Positions 1 through 10,526 of a stretch of DNA of 64,000 nucleotides are shown here, piece after piece; within the stretch, counting starts at the first letter, position 1, and the number at the start of each line of letters is the position of its first letter. Under the pieces are notes generated by a model that made no database searches, was not told where the DNA came from, and was given only the letters and a program-made list of their open reading frames with translations. The position numbers and the translations under genes are program-made. Source of the DNA: Trichomonas vaginalis G3 (taxonomy: Eukaryota; Parabasalia; Trichomonadida; Trichomonadidae); contig NC_067206.1 in assembly GCF_026262505.1 (NCBI RefSeq), positions 35,231,896 to 35,295,895 of the forward strand. Reading direction: 5' to 3'.

Positions 1-346
1 AACCTAAGTTGGAAACAATATATAAGATTGGTGCTGCTTAATGTCAATGGAATAGACATTCCTTGTATGACACCTTTTCCTGTTATAGGAAACTGTTGGT
101 AGTAAAAACCAGAAATAAGTTTTGTATTATAGCTCATATCGTTTATAGTAAACTCAGTCGGACATCCAAACATAATGAAACTGCTCTAGTTGCAGCACAT
201 GTTACACCCGTACTTAAAGTATTAAATAAGTCAACAAAACCTGTTGGTGGTATATCTGAGTAAGTATCTTCAAAGGAGTATTTTTACCATTCACAACAAT
301 AAAGTCTCTCTGGTGTCAAAAGAGCAAAACAGGCTTTAGTCGTCAT
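1..346 (-). pseudogene. Minor capsid protein (jelly-roll type), partial
   Basis: This is the 5' part of the gene that is complete in copy B at 33100-33780. The start region (MTTKACFALLTPE) is shared with B. It is cut by the window edge and is broken. The capsid role is inferred from the B copy and from its place two genes from the major capsid gene. Confidence 0.7.
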
Positions 347-468
347 TGTGTTTAAGGTTAGTTTACAATATCGTCCTTGAGGACTTTGTAAGTTTGTTGT
401 TATAGAATTATATGACTCAGGGTTTTTAGTCGTAATAGTATAAACCATTATGTCTTTCTGCCATTTAC

Positions 469-1047
469 TTAGCAAATAAATTTTAATGAAATGTTGTGGT
501 CGTCAAATATTTTTATAACGTCTGGGAAACTATATTTTAAGTTCAACGTTTCACCTCCTTTCATAACGTATATCTTGTCAATGACATTATATGAAACACC
601 ACAGCAACTAATGTCGGGTTCTATTTCTTTGATGTTTATATCGTCTGCCTCTGTCAAAAGTTTCAATAGTTCTTTCAAAACTTCATGAGGTGCAATGACA
701 TATGAGTTCACTTTTACAGGGTTGTGTTCGACCAAGTTTAACATTATACTTAAAGCTTGACAAATCTTCTCCTGAGTTTGAAGTTTGTCTTTCAGTTGTT
801 GGTAGTCGTTTCGAATATCTGCAACAGAACTTAAGTCTCTGTTAACTTCAGGATATGTTGGTTCTTTTACAGGAACAATTGTTATACCATCTTCGTCTTC
901 GTATGGTTTCCCCACTTCAACATCTCTGTCTTTGACATTGACAACAACACTTTGACTGTTTGTTTGAGTTGGTGAATTTAACTTCACATCTGCCACCGCC
1001 ATTAAACCTTTTGAAACACTTACGCTTCTATTTTTCGGAAATGACAT
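469..1047 (-). CDS. Maverick conserved protein with EPDISCCG motif
   Basis: This protein of about 192 aa starts MSFPKNRSVSVSKGL at 1047. That start is preferred over the upstream in-frame ATG because B shares it and a T-rich run precedes it. The C-terminal third carries E-P-D-I-S-C-C-G followed by a beta-rich stretch. The protein at 46134-46748 in element C has the matching D-P-E-I-E-C-C-G and a similar tail, so this is a conserved family across two Maverick lineages. The middle is helical and Leu-rich (about residues 80-130). It lies between the minor and major capsid genes, which suggests a virion or assembly role, but I do not recognise the family. This copy looks whole; the sibling in B is broken. 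Confidence 0.6.
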   Translation of the reverse strand: MSFPKNRSVSVSKGLMAVADVKLNSPTQTNSQSVVVNVKDRDVEVGKPYEDEDGITIVPVKEPTYPEVNRDLSSVADIRNDYQQLKDKLQTQEKICQALSIMLNLVEHNPVKVNSYVIAPHEVLKELLKLLTEADDINIKEIEPDISCCGVSYNVIDKIYVMKGGETLNLKYSFPDVIKIFDDHNISLKFIC

Positions 1048-1065
1048 TTTACTTAGAATAAAAAG

Positions 1066-1215
1066 ATGGACGTATTCGGATATCTTATTGAATTGAAGCA
1101 GAACAAAGTTTATACTCACAAACAATACAAATACATTGACAGAATAGTTCTTTACACAAACAATGGAAAATGTTATAGAATAGCAGTCTTTGCTGAACCT
1201 AAATTATTTTCATAA
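1066..1215 (+). CDS. Small Maverick ORF (about 50 aa)
   Basis: This short ORF (MDVFGYLIELKQNKVYTHKQ...) is divergent from the 469-1047 gene, with 18 bp between the two start codons. B has the same ORF at 34491-34658 with nearly identical residues. That conservation and the typical T-rich leader support it as a gene. Tyr- and Lys-rich, no recognised domain, function unknown. Confidence 0.45.
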   Translation: MDVFGYLIELKQNKVYTHKQYKYIDRIVLYTNNGKCYRIAVFAEPKLFS

Positions 1216-1239
1216 AGCAAAGAAAGTTGTATAACTGAA

Positions 1240-1485
1240 ATGGTGAAAGTTCTTGAAGCAGACAAAAATATAACTTCAAAACTTACAGATATTACTAAAG
1301 GAAAGTTTATAATACAATATTATGTCAAAACTGGCGTACTGTCAATATTTGACGGAGAGAAGTCAGTTCAAGAACAACTTACTGACCTGCTGCCAAAATC
1401 TGCTCGATGGAAGCTGTCGTTATGCCAATCTGAGGAGCCCCAGCAGGTTTCATCGAACGAATCTTCAAAAGAGCATCTTCCGTGA
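1240..1485 (+). CDS. Small Maverick ORF overlapping the major capsid gene end
   Basis: The ORF starts MVKVLEADKNITSKL just after the preceding small ORF. Its 3' half runs antisense over the last 107 bases of the major capsid gene, so only the first half has independent support. The opening residues are also present in copy B near 34664, but that ORF is not whole there. Function unknown; it may be an extension of the preceding small gene. Confidence 0.3.
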   Translation: MVKVLEADKNITSKLTDITKGKFIIQYYVKTGVLSIFDGEKSVQEQLTDLLPKSARWKLSLCQSEEPQQVSSNESSKEHLP

Positions 1486-2986
1486 AAAGTGCTATTGGTT
1501 TTGTAAACTTATTTGCTCTCAATTCATCTGGACCGTCTCTGTCACCAGTATATTGTATTTGAACTGTACCAACAGTTGAAATACCACCCATAAAGTCTTC
1601 TGAGTCAGCAAATGGAATGCCAAGCCAAAAGTTTGAACGGTCTCCATTTGTATATTGAGTTTTTTGACCTCCTGTATGAGTCCATATTTTTACATATGGC
1701 ATAATAAAACTTTGCATTTCAGGGTTAATAGTTGTTGTGAAGTTGTTGTTAAAGTTCATAGCATCTAATGTCAAGTTGTATGACCTCATATCCTCAACTG
1801 TAGAATATTCTTCTCTTGGATAATATTTGCCATCTATGTTTATATGATATTTAATACCAGGGTTGTAGAAAACAAGAATAGTCATTTATAGTTCGTCTGA
1901 ACAGTACAAACATAGTATCTGCATGTTTCATTGCAGTTGTTAAAGCAATATCTGTTCTTGCACCTGCGGCTCCTGGATTTTGGTTTCCAACTTCACCTGC
2001 AAAGTCTTTGACAGATATTTGGTGTATAGGGAACATAAGTGGAACTGCAATATATTTGGCAGCTAAAGCATTTGAAATATCTGGGTCCAACATATAAACG
2101 GCAAGTCTGCTTTCTATTCTCTTGCATTCAAACTGTTCGCATGTGAACTTAACTGGGTCCCAAGCATCTCCAGCAGCATTGAAATAATAATTTACTTCAG
2201 TGTTGAGGTTTGAGAAACCAAAGTCTAAGTCAACTTTGTCTTTGCAAAATTCGGCGAATGACGTTTTATTTGTTCCCTTTACGTCTGTAAGAGTGAATGG
2301 GTCTTGTGTTGGTGCAATGACTAAGTTATTTTTGCTTGGAGTAAGTTCAATAGAAATTTTTCCTGCCCAGTTTGGCAAGTATCTTAAAAACCTGAAGATG
2401 AGGAAAGATGACAAAGGAACTCTAAGTTTCAGTTTTACTTTGGTTACTGCTGCTGCAGTTTGTCCAGAAAGGTCAAATAAACTCCTGGAACGTTAGGGTC
2501 AAGTCTTCTTATTTTCTCAATAGTTGCATACTGGTCTGTTTGTTTCTAGCTTGTGGTTGTACTGAGTTTCTCAAAGCGAACCATTCATAGTTTGCCCATG
2601 TTACTGTTTGAACTAAGTCAGAGTTAGAATATATCTTATATCCATGAAAACTTCTGGAGCATATTGGTATCCGACATAGAAATTCCATTGCAACTTTTCT
2701 TGTCAGACAACTTGGCAGAAGGTTTTATTTCAATGTCTTGTTCCACGTATAAGAATGAGTTGTCAATAGAAATAATATGAAACCTGTCGCAAGCAATATC
2801 TACTGTTGTTGAAGAACCTTCTCCAAACTCACCTACGTTTCCATAAGAAACAGCAGTTGTATATTCGTAAGTTCCAGGAACTATTTCTGACCTTCTAATG
2901 GCATTGTCGCATTCGTTATACCATTCGGAAACATTTCCGTTCATGGCATCCAAAACTGTTGGCGTTATATTCTGAGCGGCGTACAT
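1379..2986 (-). pseudogene. Major capsid protein, double jelly roll type
   Basis: The product would form the hexon-like shell. Stretches such as KYIAVPLMFPIHQI and DTMFVLFRRTINDY correspond to segments of the element C capsid protein (60868-62441: ALCFPVKVMDWIP, KSIWALFRKKDNYY) at the same relative places. Both families have the length (about 520-530 residues) and beta-rich, Asn/Thr-rich make-up of Polinton capsid proteins. The start MYAAQNITPTVLD at 2986 is shared with B. This copy is broken in several places. The double jelly roll assignment rests on the family's known structure and position, not on a fold calculation. Confidence 0.8.
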
Positions 2987-3018
2987 TTCATATGGGTAAA
3001 AATATAGAATAGTTGGAT

Positions 3019-6000
3019 TTATATGTCATAATAGAACCCACTCGGCCCAAGCTTTACTTTCTTCCTGACTGAGTTTTTAACTCTTCTTTTTCCTTCATTG
3101 CCACTACTTTCACTAGATGAAGTTACTTCTTCACTACTTTCACTTTGTTCTACTCTTCTCTTCTTCTTTGGTGTCGCTTTTGGTAACTTGCCCTCTGCTT
3201 CAAGTCGTTGCATCTTTGCCTCATGTTCACCTAGTATGTTGTAAATTTCCCATGTCCTTTTTGCCTTTGGGCTCTGGTCGCCCATCTCAGGTAACCTATA
3301 TCCTAGAAAGATTTTGTCATAGTTTGTATTTGAGTCTTCGCTTATTGTTTGCATGACTCTTTCCTGAGTTTCCGGTTCAAGCTCTTCAAACAGAGCTTGT
3401 CCATATGGAATAAGCTCGTTTCCAAATATATGTTTTTGTAGCCATTCTAGTTTTCTTTCCATGTTACCATAATATCTTTTGTGAATGGGAAAGCTTTTAC
3501 CCAATGTTTCAGTCTTGCGTCATTTATTTCTGTAGTTGGTTTTATTTTGTCAAGGAACATGTTTTTCAATACTAACATTTCATTTGGTACTGTCCATTTG
3601 AGTTTTCTTAAATATTCATCCATTCTCGGTTCATTGTCTGCAAAGTAAGTTTTTATGACATTTTGCAAACTTTCGTTTGCAAGGTCATGTACAATAGGTT
3701 CTCTTCCTTCTCTCTCCCTAACTTTCTTTCTAAACTCTTCACCAAATATACCATCTCTATGGTTCTGTGTAGTTCTTTGAGATAAATGTTCTAGAACGTC
3801 AGGTGTTATATTTCCTTCAGCCATGTTCATTTCATACTGGTCCAAAATATCTGCATCTTTCATATCTTTCAATGGCATTAAAGCCGCGCTGAAAATACCA
3901 GCTATATCTGGTTCACCATTCACTTCCATTGCGTCTACAACTTCTTGGAATTGAGGTTGTAAGTTTATGAACCACCTATCCGGATTAGCTTTATGACCCC
4001 ATCTCATTGTAGTTCCATAGTCTGCAGAAACAAAAGTAGGTTTGTTTCCATATTGGTTAGGTTCTGAATGAACTTTAAACAATGTTTCATTTCTATATGT
4101 TTTGTTGAAATTTAACCTTTTATTTTCACCGAGTTCAGCCAAAGATTGAACGTTATATGGTCGTAAGTAAAAAGGATTATTGTATTTGCGTACATTTTCT
4201 TTCAGTACTTCCATTCTATGCTGAATATTTTCATCTGATGTTGGAGTCTTTTGTATGTCGGCGAACATTTTTCGATATTCTTCTACTATGTCAGCCGAAT
4301 TTTTCTTAGACTCTTGGAAAGATTCCATATTCTCCGCATACACTTGTTGAGGGTCAAGATTTTTCGGCTGTTCCAAATCTTCATCTAGTTCTGTGAAGTT
4401 AGTTTCCAAAGGAGGGACTTGTTCGTTTCCTTCAGGCTCTTCTAGCTGTTGTTGCTGAACTATTTCTTCCATGTCTGGTTGTATCTGAACTTCTTCCTGT
4501 TGAGTTTCTTGTACCTCATCTGCTGGCATTTCATATATTCCGAGACCGTTTTTAAAAAGTTCCCTATCTAAGTCATCCGGACTCATAAACCTTTCTTCTT
4601 TCGTTCCGTCTCTATTTTTTACGCGTTTCATGAAGAGAGTTGAATTATCATTTAGCTTTGACACCAAATATCTCGGAGTAAATTCATCCATGTCATTTGG
4701 ATGATATGCTATTAAATCATATCCCTTAGCGAGCTTGTATTTTCCAGGTTTGAGATTATATCCCATTTGGTGCTGAACCATAAAGCTAAATAGGTTCGGG
4801 TCAGTATTTCCTTCCTTGAACTTTCTAATAGCTTCTTTATATCTGTCACTAAAGTCAAGAGTATCTGGGTAACCATAATCTTCCTTAAGCATTTTTAAGA
4901 ATTCTTGGTTTCCTTTTTCTCTACTTCTTTTATGTCCTTGCTCTGTTTGTGGTTGTTGTTGTGCAGGGTTTTGAACTGTTGGTTGCTGTGCTGGTTGTGG
5001 AGGTGGTTGTTGTGCTGGTTGTTGTGGTGCTGGATTTTGAACTGTTGGTTGTTGTGTTGGTTGTTGTGTTGGTTTTGGTGCATGCCTGTGTCTGTGTCCA
5101 TGTGACGATGTAAATGTTTTAGGTAGTCCTGGTGCAGGTGCTTCTCTTGGAGGGTTTGGTGGTATATAAGTTCCACCAACTGGCACATATGTTCCATCTG
5201 CAGCATAATGTCCTACCTGACTTTTCGTTTTTAAGAAAGCATTTACTAGGTCTGTTTTGGTCTGTTGTAACTCTTTTTCTTGACTTTCCACAACAGTTGC
5301 TCTAACGGCGTCATAGGCACTTTGAACTGCCTGTCTCGTTGTTGCATCTGTTATTTTCGTCATATTTTGTGCTACTTCTCTTAACTCTTTGTCGAAACCT
5401 TCAGACTTCAGTTTCTTTCCAGATGAGAAGTCGTTCACTAGTTTCACCTTACTATGAAGAGCTTCGAAGGCATTCTTAAAGTCAGCATTCATTAAAGCTT
5501 CGTTTGAACTGTCTTCATCCGCTCGTATTTTTGTCCTTATTGACCCTATAAGTTGGGCTGCTTTAGCGTTGGCTTGGGCATCTAACCAGTCATTATTAGC
5601 TTTTATATATTCTGCGCTTTTCATTGCCTTTTGCATGGCTGCGTCGTTATTTTTACTTTCTTGTGCTAAGTTTTCATACTGTAGCGGTTTGGTTTTGCAA
5701 CTGTAAAAGTTTTTCTGCCTTTACATTTGCTTCAACTTCTTTTTTATACTCATCGCTATCCATATATGTCTTCAGGGCTTTTTGTTTTATTTCTTCATCT
5801 TTCAGTACTTTATATTGAGTAGTATGGTTTTTCAAATTTATAACATCTTGTTCCATTTTTGCTACTTCTGCTGCTTTTTCTGACACTTTTTTCGCATATT
5901 CCTCTGTACTTAGTTCTTTCAGTTGTTCTTCTTTCTTCTTTTTCTCTACGTTTAACTCATTGAGTTTCTTTGTGTGTCTGTCATATTCTAGTTTCTTTTC

Positions 6001-6339
6001 GTTTTCACTTATTTGTTTCTGTATGTCTATGTTTGACTTTTTGACATCTGTTATTTGATTTTTGAGTGAACTCAAATTCATTTGACTTTGAGGGTTATAA
6101 GCTGTTCCGTCTGCAGCTCCACCATAGCCTGCCATTTTCGCTAAAAGTGCCGCTCTTAAACCTCCACTCTGTGCACCAATAACTCGGTTTAAAAGCATAG
6201 GGTTGCTTGACATTTGTTGCAACATAGTGGGGTCATTCATCATTTGTTGTTGCAACTGTTGTTGTGGTGTCAGTTTTACTATTGGATGTTTCAATGCTCC
6301 CTTCCTCTTACGTATATTCTTACGTAGCTTACGTGGCAT
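3019..6339 (-). pseudogene. Very long Gln/Pro-rich Maverick protein (about 1,100 codons)
   Basis: The gene starts at 6339 with a strongly basic N-terminus (MPRKLRKNIRKRKGALKH). It continues through Gln-rich and coiled-coil stretches, a Pro/Gln repeat linker (PAQQPTVQNPAPQQ-type units, about 4965-5075), an acidic middle and a basic Ser-rich C-terminus. Copy B has the same gene at 36459-39841. The basic ends and coiled coils would suit a core or scaffold protein, but this is inference and I do not recognise the family. It lies directly upstream of the major capsid gene and is read in the same direction. On the minus strand TCACTT sits 9 bases before the ATG and fits the trichomonad Inr. The gene is broken, with about two breaks. 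Confidence 0.6.
4960..5085 (-). repeat. Gln/Pro codon repeats inside the long Maverick gene
   Basis: Imperfect tandem units of about 18-30 bp encode QQPTVQNPA-type motifs. The unit number and order differ from the sibling tract in B (38400-38575), so the tract expands and contracts between recent copies. Confidence 0.75.
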
Positions 6340-6811
6340 TTTAAGTGAAGTTAAAAAGCGGGTTTTGACAGATGTTTATATGACACTTTTTGTTCAGCTC
6401 AAAAAACTACTCGGTCAAAGTGTTGTCAGTTTTGTAAAATAACCGTCCTATCTCATTCTATAAGAGAGAAAAGGCTTCTCAAAGTATACTTCCTTGGAAC
6501 GCCTGTAACTTTTCCTGTAGCGACGATAGACCCTTATTTGTCCGGACAAAGTTATACTATTTTGAGTGCTCTACAAAAAAGTCAACGGCGACGACTCTTA
6601 AAAACCGTTGTGTAAAAAGTTTTACCGTTGGACAAAAAAGTATATATAGAAAACAAAAAACGTTTATAGTTCATTCAATATTTGAGATAAACCGTTTTTC
6701 CAACGGTAACTATTAAATAAAATAAAAAAATAGAGGGTGTTACCGTTGACGAAAACAGTTCATCTCAAATATTTAAATATCTGTCTTTTTTGGTCAGTTC
6801 ATTTTTATCTA
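6340..6811. promoter_or_regulatory. Divergent promoter region with a cluster of CAACGG/CCGTTG boxes
   Basis: This 470-bp spacer separates two divergent genes (start codons at 6339 and 6812). It holds CAACGG or CCGTTG boxes at 6593, 6605, 6625, 6701 and 6743, plus a related CCGTTT at 6692. They fit the general Myb-binding form YAACKG. TTCATTT lies about 12 bases before the ATG at 6812 and TCACTT 9 bases before the ATG at 6339, both like trichomonad Inr. B keeps nearly all of these boxes (39842-40314). Regulation by a host Myb factor is inference. Confidence 0.5.
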
Positions 6812-7714
6812 ATGGAAGCCAACGCTGTTAACCACAATTCAAACATTAACAATTCTCAACCGCTAACCAAAGCCAAAGCCCCACAACCTCCAAGAACCGG
6901 CACAGCGGTTAGAATAACCACCAAAAAGTCTAACAGCGAATTAAGAGAAATTCTTCAACAAATTTGCTCTAAATATCTCAAAGACGCCGAAGAAAACACA
7001 CAACCAGACGCTACATACAATACTCAGTTCTGTGAAGTTCTGAACAAAGCAATTGCTAGTTCAATTGAACTTACTAAGACAATTCCAAGTCCAATTGAGC
7101 TTAGCGATGTCTTAGTTCAGTATTTTCCAACATTTACTAAGCTTATAATGTTGAGAACTTTATGCCAAGTTCGTCAAAATCTTCCTCGTTACATCCAACG
7201 GTCATTCGACAAGAGAATTGCCGAATTCCAAGTCTTTAGTTACGGATATGACGAAGATGAATACGTTGACGAGTTCGGAGACAACTGTACAAAATGGTTT
7301 GAATGTTATACGACAACACAATTTGAATTCGACTTTCTCGAATTCAACGCAGCAACCATTCATATCATTGCTCTTTACCTTTCCGAACAACAACAAGACC
7401 TCGCAGATGGAGATGTTGTTACTGTCGTCATGAAAACTCCTGAACAATTCGGAAAAAAGAAGTCTCTAATTGCCAAATTCGTTCCAGGACATCAGCTTTT
7501 CCAACGCACAGAAGTCTTCTGTATTCCTGGAACTAAGTTCTTTGTCAGGAGCGAACTCAAAGAAAGATATAATGTGTCATTCAATTACACATTATATAAT
7601 GTTTTCGACCCAGAAGAAGGCTTCTTCCCAGAAGCAATGGAGGAGGAAGAAGAGGAGGAGGAAATACAAGACTCTATCCAAGAAGAGTCCTCCGAATTCA
7701 CACCAGAAAACTAA
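6812..7714 (+). CDS. Acidic-tailed Maverick protein (300 aa)
   Basis: The start is the ATG at 6812 (MEANAVNHNSNINN), chosen because the leader TTCATTTTTATCTA precedes it in both A and B. The N-terminal 40 residues are Asn/Pro-rich. A helical part follows (about 45-150), then a beta-rich domain, and the tail ends in a run of eight glutamates and Ser/Glu residues. It is the last gene before the right terminus. I recognise no family. The acidic tail could suit binding to basic DNA proteins, which is inference. This copy looks whole; the one in B does not. Confidence 0.6.
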   Translation: MEANAVNHNSNINNSQPLTKAKAPQPPRTGTAVRITTKKSNSELREILQQICSKYLKDAEENTQPDATYNTQFCEVLNKAIASSIELTKTIPSPIELSDVLVQYFPTFTKLIMLRTLCQVRQNLPRYIQRSFDKRIAEFQVFSYGYDEDEYVDEFGDNCTKWFECYTTTQFEFDFLEFNAATIHIIALYLSEQQQDLADGDVVTVVMKTPEQFGKKKSLIAKFVPGHQLFQRTEVFCIPGTKFFVRSELKERYNVSFNYTLYNVFDPEEGFFPEAMEEEEEEEEIQDSIQEESSEFTPEN

Positions 7715-7755
7715 CATTTTTCCGAATAAAAACTTCATTTATACTAAACATCTTC

Positions 7756-7801
7756 GGGGCTAGAGGGCACGAAGTGCCTGGAAGCCCCACTTACCTGACC
7801 T
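7756..7801. repeat. Right terminal inverted repeat of copy A with nested hairpin
   Basis: The terminus holds an outer stem GGGGCT/AGCCCC and an inner stem GGCAC-GAA-GTGCC, then CACTTACCTGACCT at the edge. It matches the ends of B (17245-17289, 41259-41304) except in the inner stem, where both sides change together. Confidence 0.85.
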
Positions 7802-8509
7802 TCATTATATTCACAAGCATCAAATGATGGACAACATTCATATTCAGAGTTATCCGCTGGAAATTTTAATTATTTTCTTGAAAGTTGTGTTTCATCATGC
7901 GGAAAAAAAGAAGAAGGATTAGAAACTATTTATTGTTTTTATAGTATTACTAATATTAGTTATTCAAATATTAGTAATAACAATGCCAAAGCAAAAGGGG
8001 CTGCATATGGTATATATCCAGGAAATTCAATTGGAAAAGTCAATTTTTGTTCAATTTGTCAAAATCATTGCGATTATTGGATTCTTATGCATTATAGTAA
8101 TGATTCACCAACACATTATCTTATTAATAGTAATATTCTAAATAATTCACAATCATGTACAAGTTATGGTATCATTTGTTGTGATGGAAAAATGACTATT
8201 TCAAATTGTTCAATTTTTGGAAATTTTGGAAATGGACCATTAATTAATAATAGTCCTGATTCATTAAGAATAGAAAATTGTCATATTGATAATTTAACAT
8301 ATTATGAAAAACCTCTCATAGATACATTCAATATTGATTCTATTACATCTTATCATTTATTTTCATATTTTTCAACTCACAATTGTTTAATTCCTTTCAA
8401 TTCTCGACATCGAGAAACAGTTATCAAACAACAAGTCAAATATAAAGAAGGAAAGTATATTATTCATATTTCAACGCCGTTCTTTGAACTTTTGCTTTCA
8501 ATAAAATAA
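7802..8509 (+). pseudogene. Beta-helix-type host protein, 3' fragment (copy 1), cut by Maverick A
   Basis: The frame is open from the junction with element A at 7802 to the stop at 8509 (235 codons). It encodes short repeats rich in Asn, Ser, Cys and Ile, such as NISYSNISNNN, TISNCSIFGNFG and RIENCHIDNL. These resemble parallel beta-helix repeats of the large trichomonad surface-protein families (BspA/Pmp-like style). No membrane segment follows, so it looks like a partial family member. It is nearly identical to 14628-15335. The 5' part should lie left of element A outside the window. The family call is from repeat style only. Confidence 0.7.
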
Positions 8510-8546
8510 GAATGGAATTCAGATTTTTTTCTTATTTTCATAAGAC

Positions 8547-8660
8547 TGCACTTACGCCCATATGACTTTAATTCAAATTTTTGACAATTGGCGTGAATAC
8601 TCTTTGAAAATCAACCTTAAACATATGAATTGAAGGTCATGTGATAGGGGCGTAAATGCA
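8547..8660. repeat. Short MITE-like inverted repeat (114 bp)
   Basis: The left arm (8547-8575, TGCACTTACGCCCATATGAC...) and right arm (8626-8660) are imperfect inverted copies ending in TGCA. The block sits in the spacer of copy 1 and has no counterpart in copy 2 (15336-15645), where the sequence differs between the same flanks. I see no clear target duplication. An inserted miniature element is likely but not certain. Confidence 0.45.
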
Positions 8661-8825
8661 CCTATTCTCCACTATGAAAGACAGAAATTGTTCATAAATC
8701 ACAAAATTAACTAAAGATGACAAATAACATTGAATCAAAAGTCAGCTTGTTTTGAAAACATTTCAAAAATATTGCGTAACATTTTACATAATAATTATCA
8801 AAACAAACAAATAACAAAATAATAA

Positions 8826-10066
8826 TTAATTTTCTTGAGGATTGGAATCAGAATCAGAATATGTCGATGATGATAATGATGTTCCAGGAAATGAAACTCT
8901 TTTGGATGGAGATGGATTTGGTGAATTGTGTGAAGAAATTTTGTCTTGAATTCGAAGAACTGTGCGTTGTAAATTATTGAATGATCGTTCAAGGTCTTCG
9001 GCAAATATTCGTGCTTCTTCTGCTTCTGATGCTGACTTCTTTTGACGTTCAATAGCAAGATCAAAATCGCGATGACTTGAAATAAGTTGATTTTGTAATT
9101 CTTCAATAGTGGAACTTTGTTTAATCATAGATTGTGTATATTCTTCTTTCTTATATTGAAGTTCTTCTTCATATCGTCTCAAACATTGTTCTGCTTCTTC
9201 GGCTCGTTTCAATAATGAATTATGTTGTGAACGAAGTGTTTCAATTTCTTTGTCATATACACGTGATGTTTCTAATTGTTCTTGTGCATGTTGTAATGCA
9301 TCTGTGATAGATTGACATTTATTTTCGCTTTTCGATAGTTGATCACGTAATGTTGAAATTGTTGAATCGCGTTCACAAACAATAGATTCAAGTTGTTTAG
9401 ATCTGTTGATTGATTCTTCAAGTGAAATAACACGATATTTAAGATCTTCGATGAATGAACTTTGTTCGGCATATCGATGTTCGTTGAAAGAAACTTGTGA
9501 TTGTAATTTTTGATTGATAGAATAAAGTTTGTCTGAACTTTCTTTCATTTCGTTGTATTCTGATTTGAGTGATAAAAGTTCTGAATTTAATGATGAAGTT
9601 TTGTATTCGATTCTGTTAACTGTTTTCGAAGTGAAATACATTCTGATTCCGACTCTGTGAGTTTGATTGTGTAATATTCACGTGATGAAATTAATTCTCG
9701 ATTCCTTTCGTTGAGTTCTGATATCTTTCGTTTAAGATTTTCGACTTCTTTCTGACTTGATGTTAATTCGTTATTCATTCGTTTCATTTCAAGTTTTGAT
9801 TTTTCGAAAATGTCTTCTTGAATATTCTTAAGATGATCAAGATTTTTTGTAAGTTCGATATTTGTTTTCTTATATCTTTCGTTTTCATGTTTGATCTTAA
9901 TTAATTCTTCTGATATTTTGACTGATGCTTTCTTCTGACTTTCACACTCTGTTTTTGAAACTTTTAAATCTTCTTTTAGTTTTCGAATTTCATAAATATA
10001 ACTCTTGATGCAATTCGAATAAATATCTTCTGTATGCGAGTTCCCAATTTCTTGTTTCATTTTCAT
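8826..10066 (-). pseudogene. Coiled-coil host protein, copy 1 (one frameshift)
   Basis: The gene starts MKMKQEIGNSHTEDIYS at 10066 and ends SDSDSNPQEN at 8826, about 410 codons. Nearly all of it is charged heptad-rich coiled coil (ELIKIKHENERYKK, LKRKISELNERNREL, EEAEQCLRRYEEEL), with a Ser-rich tail containing SPNPSPSKRVSFPGT. Two overlapping frames (10066-9587 and 9641-8826) cover it, joined near 9590-9640 beside a short A run. That indicates one indel, or a sequencing error. An Inr (TCATTT) lies 6 bases before the ATG, as in active trichomonad genes. A cytoskeletal or structural role is inference. It converges on the beta-helix-type gene. Confidence 0.75.
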
Positions 10067-10071
10067 TATTG

Positions 10072-10077
10072 AAATGA
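10072..10077 (-). promoter_or_regulatory. Inr-type promoter of coiled-coil gene copy 1
   Basis: Read on the minus strand, TCATTT lies 6 bases before the ATG at 10066 and matches the trichomonad initiator TCA(C/T)T(T/A). Copy 2 has lost homology in front of its start and has no such match there. Confidence 0.5.
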
Positions 10078-10465
10078 TTAATTAACAAGAATAGTTTTGT
10101 ATATATAATCTATGTGATCTTCATAATTTGTTTAATATAGAATATCACTATCATAAAACAAATACAAACAAATTGATTTTATATTATTATTAGATCAAAT
10201 AATACAGTATTTGAAAGGTTTATTTCATTTTGCAATTAAAAATACTGTTTTCTGATATAAATTCGTTATACTTATATATTTTCCATGTATATAATAACAA
10301 ATTAATAAAATATGTTGATCAAAAACATTGTATTAAGTGTTTTTACTAGGTAATCTTTAGAAACTCGTTAATACTTGTCGAATCTCTGTCATGAACATTG
10401 CCAATTTAATGCAATTAGTTGTTTTGATATACTGATTCATCAATATATTCCTTCTAATTCAGAAG
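10078..10465. other. AT-rich host spacer upstream of coiled-coil copy 1
   Basis: About 390 bases between the coiled-coil promoter and the hAT insertion. I see no ORF, RNA gene or repeat in it beyond simple A/T-rich sequence. Confidence 0.6.
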
Positions 10466-10473
10466 AAAATATG
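10466..10473. repeat. hAT target site duplication, left copy
   Basis: AAAATATG directly precedes the element and is repeated exactly at 14245-14252. Eight bases is the length made by hAT transposases. Confidence 0.95.
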
Positions 10474-10508
10474 TAGGGTTGTTAAAAATATCAAAAATTA
10501 GCGTTTTG

Positions 10509-10526
10509 AAGACACCATGGTGTCTT
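10509..10526. repeat. 18-bp perfect palindrome near the hAT left end
   Basis: AAGACACCATGGTGTCTT is a perfect palindrome 35 bases from the left terminus. GACACC or its inverse GGTGTC recurs near the other end (about 13971, 14031, 14194 and 14213). Such subterminal boxes are typical transposase-binding sites in hAT elements; binding here is inference. Confidence 0.6.

Larger units (their letters stand above)
1..7801. mobile_element. Maverick/Polinton copy A, right part (left end outside window)
   Basis: This is the right-hand part of a Maverick/Polinton. It holds, from left to right, a minor capsid gene cut by the window edge, a CCG-motif protein, small ORFs, the major capsid gene, a very long Gln/Pro-rich protein gene and an acidic-tailed protein gene. 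It ends in the same 46-bp terminus as copy B. It lines up with 33430-41304 in the same order and orientation with only scattered differences, so A and B are young sibling copies. A is broken, with about ten breaks in the part visible here. Its right end lies inside a host beta-helix-type gene: the base after 7801 continues a reading frame whose intact counterpart is at 14628. Confidence 0.9.

Noticed and set aside
4905-5105. Cys/Leu/Trp-rich plus-strand ORF (also at 38347-38607)
   Set aside because: It is the antisense of the Gln/Pro codon repeat; composition is explained by the repeat.
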